NCBI GenBank assembly: GCA_025765615.1
Contig: JAIVFJ010000014.1
Coordinates: 1-64,000 of the forward strand
DNA length: 64,000 nucleotides
Source: Zopfochytrium polystomum
Lineage: Eukaryota > Chytridiomycota > Chytridiomycetes > Chytridiales > Chytridiaceae
Direction: 5' to 3'
The position numbers and the translations under genes were made by a program. This document shows positions 10,545-20,964 of this stretch, piece after piece; within the stretch, counting starts at the first letter, position 1; the number at the start of each line of letters is the position of its first letter. The notes beneath the pieces were generated by a model. It was not told the DNA's origin. It ran no database searches and saw only the letters and a program-made list of their open reading frames with translations.

Positions 10545-12261
10545 TCAGTACGACGGCTTCGACGACTCGGTCGGCGTCGGCATAGCGTACGGCACAAGCG
10601 TCGCTGGCACGCTGTACGGTGTCCCTGAGCTGCTGCTGCTCGCCACCGGCGGCGACGAAGAAGACGACGGGACGCTGATCGCCCTCGAAATGATACTCCC
10701 CAGCACAACCACCGACGACGACGACACCGGGCACGGCGCAGTTACCGTCACGCGCGCGGTCACGGTTTGCGACACGGTGTTGGTGACCGTCGCGACGGCG
10801 GTCACCGTCGCCGTGCGCTCCGTCGTGGCCGTGGTGGTGGCAGTCGCGGTGGACGTGACGGTAGCGGTCGCGGTGACGGTCGCCGTCGCAGTGACTACCT
10901 CGACGACGGGGACAGCGAAGCGAGATACAGCCGTCGATGTGGCGGTCGTAGTCTGCGTGGCGGTGGAGGTCGCAGTGGCCGTTGTCGTCGCCGTGGCTGT
11001 CTCCGTCTTCGTCGTTGGCGAAGGCGACGCAGAAGCGGACACCGAGACCGACAGGGAAGTCGCCGTCTCCGTGGCCGTCGAGGTCTTTGTCGTCGGCACC
11101 GTGATGAACGAAGTCGCGGTCGCCGTGGACGTTGCCGTGGCGGTGGCGGTGGTGGTTGCGGTGAGGTTCCTGGTTTGCGTGTCGACGGAGACGGAGAGAG
11201 TCGTCTGGGTCTGGGTGAGGGTTTGGGTTTGGGTCGTCAGGGAGACGGAGGTTGCCGTGCTGGTCGTGGTCTGGGTGGCCGTGGTGTTTTGGGTCGCCGT
11301 GACCGTGGCCGTGACGGTGGCGGTAGCAGTGGTGGTCGCGGTGGCGGTGACTGTCGCGGTTTCGACTCGAACTTGAACAAGAGTCGCCGTCTCGGTCGCC
11401 GTCGCCGTGGTCTTGGACACGGTGGTCGCGGTCTCGGTCCGTGTGTTGGTCGCCGTTGCGGTGGTGGTGATGTTACGGGTGTCGGTTTCGACGTCAGTGA
11501 CAACGCGTACCGACGTAGCCGTAGCAGTGGCCGTCGCCGTGGTATTCTTCGTCGTAACGGACGTCGCTGTCGCCGTCACAGTCGCGACCGAGATCGACAC
11601 CGCCGTAACCGTCTGGATCTGCACGACGACCTGTGTGACGGTGGCCGTTGCGGTGGAGGTTGCAGTCGACAAGCTGACGGTCGTGGATGTGGCCGTGACG
11701 GTGGCAGTGTTCGTTGCGGTGCTCGTCCTAAAGCTAACAGTCGGCGATACGGAGACGGAGGTGACGGTGGCAGTCTGAGTGACGGTGTTGAAAGCGGTGA
11801 CGCTGAGAGTCGCTGTGGCAGTGACCAAGGCCGTCGCCGTGACGGTCGTCGTGTTCTGTGGGCATCGCGAGACCTCCTTCCCGAGGACGCTTACGGTTGG
11901 GGTGACAACAGCCGCTGATGACGCGGTGCTCTTGGTGCAGGAAGTCGTGGACGTAGTCTTTGACTTTGTGCAGCTGGTGGAAGAGTACGAGTAGTTGGCG
12001 GCGCTATAGCTGGATGCGTTCGGGAACGGGGGTTTGTTTTGATCGTTGGGTGAGGGCGAACGAGACAATTCCAATCAGCCAATTAGCAAACGGGGCCTTG
12101 CGCAGTAACAAAGTCAAACACCCTCAATGCGCGACTCACCCAGCTTCGGTCGAGCCCCCGATGTCGGGAAGCGCGCGCGCATAGACGAACCCCGGCGCCA
12201 GAAGGAGGAGGATCACGGCGGCGGGGATGATGGACCGCCAGGAAAGGCTGCTCTTTTTCAT
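10545..12261 (-). CDS. Secreted Thr/Ser/Ala-repeat (mucin-like) protein
   Basis: Two exons on the minus strand: 12261-12140 and 12009-10545 (phase-matched GTGAGT donor and CAG acceptor), giving 528 residues. Residues 1-28 form a clear signal peptide (basic start, then a run of Ala/Val/Ile/Leu ending in VYARA). The mature protein begins with a short cysteine-containing Ser/Tyr/Thr segment. It then becomes almost continuous TATAT, TVTAT and TTSTAT-type repeats for about 400 residues, and ends in a Ser/Pro-rich tail without a hydrophobic GPI-type C-terminus. Such Thr/Ser-rich stretches are expected to be heavily O-mannosylated, giving a rigid wall or matrix protein. The repeat leaves long antisense frames (Val/Ala and Arg/Gly-rich) that are not genes. 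Fungal surface mucin is the best description; no named family is recognised. Confidence 0.82.
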
Positions 12262-13814
12262 CGCGTTGAGGGTTGGAGAGGCTGGAGGGACGGGTGTGTG
12301 GTGAGCGGGAGGAGCAGGACGGGGGTGAACGGGACGAGAAAGGTTAGAACCGAGCGGACAGAGGGATGTGGAAACTTGGTTCGAAATGCTGGGATTACCT
12401 TTGACGGAAGGATAGATGGGAAACGCAGGTCGCCGACAGCAGGAAGCGCGTTGAGGTGGGAGGGCGAGATGAAGGTGGGCGTGTTGGTGGGCGTGTGCGG
12501 GAAGGGGGTTGCGCGGCTGCTGCTGTTGCTTCCTTTTTCTCTTTTTTTTTCTTTTCGCTTCCGACGGCCTGTCAGTTTTAACGGCGGAGTTTAGCGAAGA
12601 CCGCCCCGGCACGCAATTATTCCGACAAAACTGGGGTGAGAGGAGGTTGAGTGTGTCTGCAGCAGCGGCTTCGAGATTGTGCAGCTGAGTTTGAAAATCG
12701 GTTGGAGACAAAGTCCGCACTCCACCTGAAATTGTCGTTGACACAGATTGACGTGGACAACGAGAGATCGGTGGGGGTGGCCGGGCAGAGTTAGTCGGCA
12801 TGGGCAGGTGTGTTGGGAGTACGCAGACCACTCACCTACCAACCACAGATCGCCGCCCCGGGCCCTCCGTCCCCGTCCCTGAACCCAGACGCCTGAGCGA
12901 GGACGAGCGAGCGAGCGAGCGAACATCCGGCCCCCCTTGCCAGCTGATGTGGGTGATGTTGGCTGTGATAGGAGTTGGTGGTGGTGGGTTACGGTCATCG
13001 GCGTGCCAGCGGCTGCTGCTACTGCTGTGCTGCTGCGAGTGGGTAATCGTGATGCACGATGTGCTGCGATGTGCCGATCTCCCTTCATGCTTCTTCATTC
13101 TGTCCTTGTCAGTCCGAAGCTTGCGCGCTGGAAGACCACCACGACGATGATGCGAAGGAGCAGTGCGGAGTGCGGGCGGCGCGAGGGTGTGGTATGGGGA
13201 AGTCGTGTCGTGTTATCGTTCGTCGTTACGTAGTTCCCAATTCATTCTGACCTTCCTGTATGCGGACTCTCAACCAGGCGAAAGCGAGACCGACCCACTT
13301 TCTGCACATGCAGGGCAGTTGCGATCGAAGCTACACACGCACACACACACACCCAAAACTTCGCTCTTCTCTCTCTCCGTCTCTCTCTCCGTCTCTCGTC
13401 AACTCAACATGCTCATATATTTACGGGAGACATTTTCATTCTTCCTTGGCCCCCTTCACCAGAAGGGCTTTGTGCCCGCATCCTCGCGATGCAGCGCGCA
13501 CACAGCAAACACACACACCGCGCGCGCCCTTCCGGTCAGAGGGTTGGCTGTGTGTGTGACCCCCCCCCCCCCCCCACCCCCCCGTCTGATAGCGGCTCCT
13601 GGTCAATGATCGCCCGCCGTCTTGCTTGCGAAGAAGCAAACGCCAACCCCCCGCCAACGTTCATTCATTCATTCATTCATTCCATCCATCCCTTCACAGA
13701 CCGAAGAAGGAGAAGAAGAAGAAGAAGAAGAAAAAGAAGACCCGCCGCGCCCCCAAAGCGCGCAAGCAAGCGAAATAAAAATTGGCAGAAGAGGAGGAGG
13801 AAACCGCCTCACAC

Positions 13815-13849
<35 letters not shown>

Positions 13850-14196
13850 GTTTGTTGGTTTGTTTGTTGGTTTGTTTGTTTACATTCTTGTTTCTTTCGT
13901 GTGTTGTTTGTTTTTTTGTTTTTTTTTTTTTTTTGGGCTTATTTTTGTTTTTTTCGCTTGTTGTTTTTTTGTGCGGAAAAAAAAACGGACAACACAAAAA
14001 ACACACTCTCACTCTCCCTCTCTCTCCCTCGTTCTCTCCCTCTAACTTCTGTCCGTCTGTCTGTCCGTCTCTCTCTCTCGCACTCTCCGTTTCGGCGCAC
14101 TGTGAGTCCTGCAGTGTGGGAGTCCCCATCCATCGACGGAAGCGGCGCATAAATATTTTTTCCGCGCGCAAAAAAACACTCTCCGTCCATTCCACA
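12262..14196. other. Divergent intergenic region with microsatellites
   Basis: Separates the minus-strand Thr-rich gene from the plus-strand Gln/His-rich gene. It contains a (CA)n stretch near 13335, a C-homopolymer at 13560-13574, ATTC repeats at 13660-13680, purine repeats near 13705 and T-homopolymers at 13817-13848 and 13920-13934. Long frames crossing it are low-complexity and not supported as coding. Confidence 0.6.
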
Positions 14197-15900
14197 ATGC
14201 CGCTTCCGCCGCCTGTGGACCGCCTCCCATCGGCGCCGCCAAGAGGCGGAGGAGAACGAGAACGACAAGGACGACGAGGAGGAGGAGGAGGAGGGCGAGA
14301 AGGAGGAGGAGGAGGAGGAGGAGCCCCCCGCCCTGCTGCTCAACACCTCCAACAGCCTCTGCTGCACCAGCAGCAGCACGAGCACCACCACCACCACGAT
14401 GATGATGATGAGGGCTCCTCCCTGTACACGTCCTCAACCCCGGCCGTGCCCCTTTCTACCTCTTTGTCCTCGTCGCCACGCTCGCAATCGCTCCCGCAGC
14501 CGCTGCTTCGGCAGCAGCAGGCGCACCGCCCGCACCAGCTGCAGCTCCTGCAGCGCCTCTACCAGCAACACCACCAGCAGCACCTCCACGACCACCAGCA
14601 GTCGCTGCTGCTGCATGTACCCGACTCGCACCTGCAGCAGGAGCTGCAGGTGCCCGACTCGCACCATGAAATGGCGACTACGGGCGGAGCGACCGCCACC
14701 ACCATGACACCACAACAACAACATCGCCGGCCTTCGCGCGAAGCCTCACGAATCGCCAACGCACAGCCCGCGCCCACTGACTCGCCGGCGCCGTCTACGT
14801 CGCGGCAACACCCGCGTCGGCAACGGTCGTTGGACGCCTCGCTGCAAGCTCCTCCTCCTCCTCCTCCGCCGAGCCCGCCCGCGGCGTACCTCCTCTCGGC
14901 GGACTTTGCGGTCCACCCGGCGGTGCGGACGGCTCTAGACGGGCTCTACGACCACCTCGACGCCACCGTGGAGCCGCGCGGCACGGGTTTGCTGGAACAA
15001 GCCAAGATCGTGGCGATGGCGCGGCTGATGGACCACAGCCAAAAAGGCACGTGCAAATTCCACTTTCTGTACTTTGCTGTATGCATCGTTCGAGCCGCTA
15101 AACAATCACCTTATTGTATTCGGGGTACTTTTTTACTCGCATCCACGCCCAACAACCCCAAAACCCCCCCAAAAGACCTCTTCGTCGACTCCATTTTCAC
15201 CATCAAGCTCTTTACGCTCCTGAACATCCCCTTCCTCCTCTCTCCTCCCGCGATCCCGCCCCTCCTTCCCAACACGGAATACACCATGCTCCCACCCCGC
15301 GCAAGCCTCAACCTGACTCCTATCGACGCCCCGGCCTCCACGTACCGCCCGGTGCTTCTGCGGCCTGGCTTTCGCCGCTTCTTCTTCCTGGGCCTCCTCA
15401 TCGAGCCGCAGCTGAGCATGACGCGGCTGCGGGCGGCGTGCGCGGCGGCGGAGGTCGCGTTCCCGGCGGCCGTCGCGCTGTGCGAGGAGGGCACCACGGC
15501 GGACCCGAACTCGACGGCGCTGGCGATGGTGGGCGCGGTGGAGCTGAGCACATTTATGCTAGGCCCGCCGCGGGGCGGCAGCGGACGGGCGGCGGCCGTG
15601 CCGGTGGGCGGCTTGTCGGTTAGCGGCGGAGGCGGGTCGCCGCGGTCGGCATTCTCGCTGCCGTCTTCGGCCGGCGCTTCCCCGACGCCGTCGGTGCGGT
15701 CCTCGGTGTCGTCGTCTCAAAGTGGGACGGGGGCGGCGGCGTCTGCGGCGGCGGCGGCGGAGTCGGCGGGGGCGATTGCCGACATGGTCTTGTCGTCGAC
15801 GATGGACCAGATGGGAATGGCGTTCAAGCCGCGAGCCGACGGTGCCGCCGGTGGTGCATTTGCAAAGGACTTGGCGGTGGAGAGGGTGGAACGGCAGTAG
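14197..15900 (+). CDS. Gln/His-rich protein with a C-terminal conserved-looking region, function unknown
   Basis: The chosen ATG at 14197 follows a purine/pyrimidine-rich leader; the frame is open further upstream only through homopolymer sequence. The first ~230 residues are disordered: Gly/Arg, then poly-Gln/His, then Pro-rich. An ordered part starts near residue 235 (LSADFAVHPAVRTALDGLYDHLD) and continues past a hydrophobic stretch to FRRFFFLGLLIEPQLSM and an Ala-rich helical region. The tail is Gly/Ser/Ala-rich. A GC-AG intron at 15047-15175 (129 nt, in phase) would join SQK to DLFVDSIF cleanly; without it the protein carries an odd insert but the frame stays open. Length is 524 residues spliced or 567 unspliced. 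AATAAA at about 15957 is a good polyadenylation signal. No family is recognised. Confidence 0.7.
   Translation: MPLPPPVDRLPSAPPRGGGERERQGRRGGGGGGREGGGGGGGAPRPAAQHLQQPLLHQQQHEHHHHHDDDDEGSSLYTSSTPAVPLSTSLSSSPRSQSLPQPLLRQQQAHRPHQLQLLQRLYQQHHQQHLHDHQQSLLLHVPDSHLQQELQVPDSHHEMATTGGATATTMTPQQQHRRPSREASRIANAQPAPTDSPAPSTSRQHPRRQRSLDASLQAPPPPPPPSPPAAYLLSADFAVHPAVRTALDGLYDHLDATVEPRGTGLLEQAKIVAMARLMDHSQKGTCKFHFLYFAVCIVRAAKQSPYCIRGTFLLASTPNNPKTPPKDLFVDSIFTIKLFTLLNIPFLLSPPAIPPLLPNTEYTMLPPRASLNLTPIDAPASTYRPVLLRPGFRRFFFLGLLIEPQLSMTRLRAACAAAEVAFPAAVALCEEGTTADPNSTALAMVGAVELSTFMLGPPRGGSGRAAAVPVGGLSVSGGGGSPRSAFSLPSSAGASPTPSVRSSVSSSQSGTGAAASAAAAAESAGAIADMVLSSTMDQMGMAFKPRADGAAGGAFAKDLAVERVERQ
15047..15175 (+). other. 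Candidate GC-AG intron
   Basis: The sequence between AAAAAG and ACCTCTTCG starts with GCACGT, ends with AAAAG and is exactly 43 codons long. The nearest GT donor (15051) would shift the frame and destroy the downstream ordered region. Inference only. Confidence 0.4.
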
Positions 15901-16599
15901 CGGAAGTCGCCGGCCGAAGCGCGGCAGTGCCACAACTTAACTTGAAACTTGAAATCCAATAAAACAGCTTTGTTGTCCTATGGTAAGGGAGCGAATTTTC
16001 GCAGCGAGAGGTTTGGGTACCCTAACTACATATGATTTGAACTTTGAATCACGCAGCTTTGTTTTCAAAATGGTGATGAAGTTTGCAACGCATTTGAACC
16101 GTACCCCTCGTCCCGCTGCCCGACCCCGGCCAAGCGGCAGGTCATTGAGGCAAAGGTGAAGTATGAATAACGAGAACCTCCCGCCTGCTATCGCTTTCTA
16201 ACTCACGGCTTCCGGTCCTGGCCCTGGACGGATCTCCTCTTGGGGCCAAACCAACCTTTTTCGTTTTGCGGCTGCCATGTCGTTTAAAGCAACTGTCGGT
16301 TTCCATCTTCAATCAGGGATGAGGGAGTATTTTCGGGGCGGGGGGGGGGGGGGGAAGAAAGATTGAATTCCACAGGTCTAATCTGTGGCAGGGATTGTGA
16401 TTGAAGCGGTAGATGCAAGCGGGGAACAAAAAAAGTACGCGACCCATGGTTGGCGACAATGAGATCGTTGTCACGATTTGCTTGCACATCGCTCTCTGTC
16501 ACGCTTCCATCCATTCGTCGTCCCCCCACATTTGCACAGAACCGGGGGAGGAGCTGCGAGTACACGCAGAAATACGAAGCGCAATCTCCTCCAAACCCC
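15901..16599. other. Convergent intergenic region; 3' ends of two genes
   Basis: Contains the AATAAA of the plus-strand gene near 15957 and presumably the 3' untranslated region of the minus-strand attractin-like gene. A G-homopolymer lies at about 16341-16353. No coding sequence is seen. Confidence 0.6.
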
Positions 16600-17661
16600 T
16601 CACTCCACGACCCGCCTCAAACCGACTCCCACAGCCAGTGGCGGCAGCTCGCCCCTCGCGAGCGCGGCACGCGCCCCGGGGAACACGACTACGCACGACT
16701 GCACGGCGACGGCGGGTGAAGCCGGACCTGCCAGCTCGAGGAGCGCGAGAGAGAGCGGCTGGTGGGGGAGTGCGACGAGGAGTTTTGAAGCGGAAACGGT
16801 CAGCGAAAACAAACAACGTATGACCCCGCCAACACATACCACGCCGCGGCGTCGGCTTGGCTCGCCGACGCGCGCCGACTTGAGGATCCCCATTTCCAGC
16901 GCCCCCGCGCCGTCGGTCGTCGTGTCTTTCTCCGTCTTTGTGCACACCGTCACCGCGCTTTCCCGCGGGTCCAGCGGCGACGCCGGCAGCGCCACGACCG
17001 CGCGGAAGACCTGCGGCGGCGGCGGCGGCGGCGGCGACAGGGCGGCCAGGCCGACGGCCCAGCGCCAGAACGCGTCGACGTTGTCGCGGTCTCGCGCGCG
17101 CTCCCGGACTCGCCGAACCGCGTAGGCCAGCGCCATGCCCGCGGTCACGCAGACGAGGAAGGCAAAGACAAAGGTCCGGAGGTCGACGGCGGTTCGTCCG
17201 TCGTCGTTCTGGACCCAGACACCGCCGGGGTCGGATGCGGCGGGGGATTGGAAGACGGATAGGGTGAAGTCGACGACGGGGGTTGGAGCGGGGGCGGCGA
17301 GTGCGACGCGGACGTAGTAGGGGCCGGAATAGCGGCGTGGGTCGGAGGCGGGGAGGAGGAGGGTGGGGTGTGGGTCGGTGAGGCCGGGAGTGCGAGAAGT
17401 GCGGATGGAGGGGAGGGTGAGGACGAGGGCAGTCTGGGTGGATTGAGTGAGAGTAATGTAGAGGTCTTTGTTGGAAGTAAAAAGCACGGAGGGGTTAGCT
17501 TCGAGGGGGTGAGATTAAATGGTGTAAACAGCAATCCGACCTGATTCTGGCGCGTCGACGTAGACGCGGTACAAGACGGTCGTATTCTCCGTGACAACTC
17601 CAGCGATAGACGAGTCAAGATTGACGTTTATAACTGCAGGAAAATACGGGTCCGTCAAAAA

Positions 17662-17698
<37 letters not shown>

Positions 17699-20164
17699 GG
17701 TGGCAGTAAGAAAGTACCGCTGCTTCCTACCTTGAGGGCACTGCTGCAAGTCGCCGGTGCCGCCGGTACCACTGCCGAGACCCGCGGCCGCGTCCTTCCA
17801 CTCGCACGACGCGGCTGCAGCGTCCCATTTGCAATACGGCCTCGCGACGCAATCATCGCAGCCGTAGTAGACGCTCCTGCACCAATTAAACGCAACTTGC
17901 GCGACACAGAAAAGCGAATAAGTCCACATCTCAAACAAAATAAAATAAAATCGCCCCCGACGCCGCCCTCACCTGCACACGCGCCACTGCCGGCCGCGAC
18001 GCGGTCGTCACCAACCGCCACCAAATCGTTCAGCAGCGCCCCGTCGCTCCCGCCAACGACCCATACGACGCCGCGTCGCTCGACCGCAGCGGCGCCAGCC
18101 CTCCTCGCGGCCGACGCGGCCGCCGCCGTCGCGTCGCCGCCGCCGTCGCCCGTCCTCCACCGCGCGCACCGCACGTCGAACCTTGCCGCGCCGCCGCCGC
18201 CCCAGCAGTCGCCGCCGCCCGCGAGGCCGCCGACGCTCCAGACTCCGCCCACGGCGCCTGACGCAGCGGCGGCGGCGTAGGCGGTGGCGGGCGGGGTTGT
18301 GGCGGGGAGGGTGTACCAGAGGGCGGCGTCGATGCTGTAGGCGAGGAGCTGGGGCGGGCCGGCGGAGGTTGTGTATCCGCCCCAGGCGAGGAGGAAGCGG
18401 GAGGAGGCGTCGTAGGCGGCGGCGGCGGCGTAGGCCGGGGCCGGGGGGTTGGGGAGGCGGGACCAGGTCAGGGTCGCTGAGAAATTTTATGTGGTTTTTG
18501 AGTGGGAAGAGGGGGTGGTTGGGGAGGTGGAAGCGGTTTGGGAGTTAAAGCAACGACAAGGGTGGCAGCTTCAACAGTGGAATAGATCACCAATGTCCAA
18601 GGAGTACAGCGAGCGGGCAACCGCAAGCCCTCCAGGCGTAGCGACGACACCGCCAAACGTGAGCAGCGTCGGTCTCACGGTTTTGCCGTCGGGGGCGACG
18701 AAGGCGTAGGTAGCAGCGTCGCGGTTGGGTGGCGCATCACCGGAGGTAGGGAAGGCGGTCCAACTGTTTGCAGCTTTGATTGTTTTTTTGTTTTTTTTTC
18801 GCCCGTAGGTTCAGCCAGAGCGGACAAAAAGCGGTGAGCGAAAGCCGTCGGTTTCCTCACCAACGTCGTAGCCCCACAACAGGTTTGGGCTCTCGCCGCT
18901 GGCCACTTCACCGCCGATCAGGTAAAAGCGGCCGTTCCACACGAACGCAGTGTGGCCCGATCTGTGCAGCCGGCGATGTTACAACTCCTCTCAGAGCAAT
19001 GGGAAGAAAGTTCCAACTCCCACCTTGCGCCGGGCCACGTTGTCGCTGGCGTAGCAACATCCTTCATTTGCTGGGCCCACGAGGAAGATGTAAAATTGTA
19101 CACGTACAAGTCGTCGAGAAAGCCCATGGCGCCTTCTCCCCCACTGACATAGAGGATCTTGGGCCGGATGGATTGGGGAAAAGGGCTTAAAAAAAAACGA
19201 GATTGTTGAAATCAAACCCCCTCTCACACGCCACTTACATCCACGTTCGAGTCATAAGCGGCCGCGTGCATTTGCCGCGGAGTGAAAGCGTTCTTCCCGG
19301 CCGTCGCTTCCAGCGATTGTGGGTAAGCCAAGTAGATTTTTTTTTTTTTTTAGTTGCAAAGAAGACCATTCGCCCCTTTTGTACTCACCCATTTCGCAAA
19401 ACGTCCCGCGCCTGCCCTCGCTACACACGCACCGTCCGCCTTTGCACGCACCAGATCCAGCGCCGCCACACGCCGCGTCGCGGTCACAGATCGCATTCTC
19501 TCCTGATACGCCGAAGCCTTCTTTTAGAAACTCGCAACAAATCCGTGTAGCAATACACACACACACACACACACACCACCCCTCTTTTCCCGGAACCCTG
19601 GTCCTCCGCTTACCAACAGCCGCGAACTCGGCAACGACGCCGCCTGCCTCGATGGCGGCGTCGGAATAGAACTCGACGTAGACGGCGGGACCGGAGGAGA
19701 CGACGACGCGCGGGGGCGAGGATGGGGTGAAGGTGCCGCAGAGGCGGGAGAGGAGCGGGGAGAGCGGGCTGGGGCCGTCGTAGATGGTGAGGAAGTCCCA
19801 GCTGGAAAGTCGAAGAGCGCATGTGGTTAGTAAAAGTCAGCCCTGCTGGAGGGAGAAACACGCACCCGCACTCGGTGTCGAACTCGAGAAAGTCAAGCTA
19901 AAAAAACCGCGCCCAACCCCCCTCGACGTCAGTTTTTCCGATGTTTCCTGATACAGTTGAAAGAAGTAAAGCAGCGCAACTCACCCTCACAACCAGCCCG
20001 TCCGCAACGCCCACGCTCCACGCGCACTCGACACCTGCGTCGTAGCGGGACGCGGCCGGATTCGTGGCGATGACGCCGGCGGAGGTGTTGAAGGGGACGA
20101 CGGTGGTGCCAGCGCAGGAGGCGAGCGCTCGGGGCGGGTACCAAGGGAGAGTGGAAGTGTTCAT
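16600..20164 (-). CDS. Attractin/MEGF8-like membrane receptor (CUB-EGF-kelch-PSI-TM)
   Basis: Thirteen phase-consistent exons: 20164-19985, 19897-19866, 19801-19614, 19520-19389, 19306-19239, 19157-19024, 18961-18861, 18773-18591, 18476-17973, 17895-17731, 17633-17541, 17498-16840 and 16758-16600, giving 865 residues. Order: CUB (about 15-133, with FDTECGWDFLTIYDG), one EGF (about 145-177, six-Cys pattern ending CVCSEGRRGTFCEM), kelch repeats (about 185-507, with repeated GG and W), a PSI cysteine module (508-562), a beta-rich segment, a transmembrane helix near 701-720 and a basic/proline-rich cytoplasmic tail. The tail keeps FRAVVALP and a C-terminal PLSLALLEL...AVAVQSCVVVFP block resembling animal attractin. 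The ATG at 20164 lies almost at the CUB start and lacks a signal peptide, so an upstream exon is probably missing. The donor of the 43-nt intron at 17540 (GTCGGA) is weak. Confidence 0.85.
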
Positions 20165-20964
20165 GGCGTGTGTTGTGCCTTGTTTTGTTCGTTATTTTTT
20201 GTTGGCCAACCCGATCGGGATCGGACAAGATTGTCTTTTGAAGGGCGGTGGTATTGAAAATGTAACGCAATGGGCTAGGCTCCCTGGTCTCGTCCAGAAA
20301 TACACGAATGCACACGAATGCAACCATTCGGTTCACCATCACGGCTAACGGCCTCTCCCAGCATCCACGTTAAGAAACAGCCCCCTCAACTTTGATCAAA
20401 ATCAACAGAGAAATTGAGTTCGCCCGCCTTTTCACTCGCGCGTCGCCCACCCCCACGAGACTGCCTCGCCCAGATGAGTGCGTGAAGGCTTTGACGCTGT
20501 CGAGCACGGCTTGCCTTGCTTCGCCCCCAGCAATCATTTCCCTTCCTCCTCGCAATCGGATTGCATACACCGGGGATAGTGTTAAATGAGAATGTGCTCA
20601 AACGTGGCATCCGGTCAAAGCGGCTTACAGGGCATCTGCCTGTGCACTGTCTGTTTGCATTGTTTGGAAGGGGAACTGCCGCACGTCGGCGGCACTGTGC
20701 GGGAGGCTCGGAACTCTAGGTAATCGCCGCTGCCCACCCGCTTGTAAAGCGGTTCAATTGCCTCGAGAGATTGGTTTGTTACTCGTAGAATTGTCTTGGA
20801 CTTTCAAGAGAGAAAAAACAAGGGAAAAGCCCTTGTCCGAATCGGCGTAGAAAAAGTAAAAAACAGAAAAAAAGGAACGAAGATGAAAAGACATAGAAAA
20901 ATTACATGCACTTGCCCCTCGCCATAAGCAGGCCCAATCCCCCCTCCTTCCACAAGATGTTTCA
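20165..20964. other. Region between two minus-strand genes; probable unseen first exon of the receptor gene
   Basis: Upstream of the receptor start and downstream of the GMC oxidoreductase stop. A signal-peptide exon is expected here but no convincing hydrophobic start with a phase-matched donor was found. A weak candidate is the hydrophobic ISLLILIK stretch on the minus strand near 20400. Confidence 0.4.

Noticed and set aside
10468..11918. Long + strand frames rich in Val/Ala or Arg/Gly opposite the Thr-rich gene
   Set aside because: The minus strand has a signal-peptide exon joined in phase by good splice sites; the + frames are antisense shadows of the repeat.
13489..14196. Upstream in-frame extension of the Gln/His-rich protein
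   Set aside because: It translates CA, C, GAA and T homopolymers; the ATG at 14197 is the first after this repeat tract.
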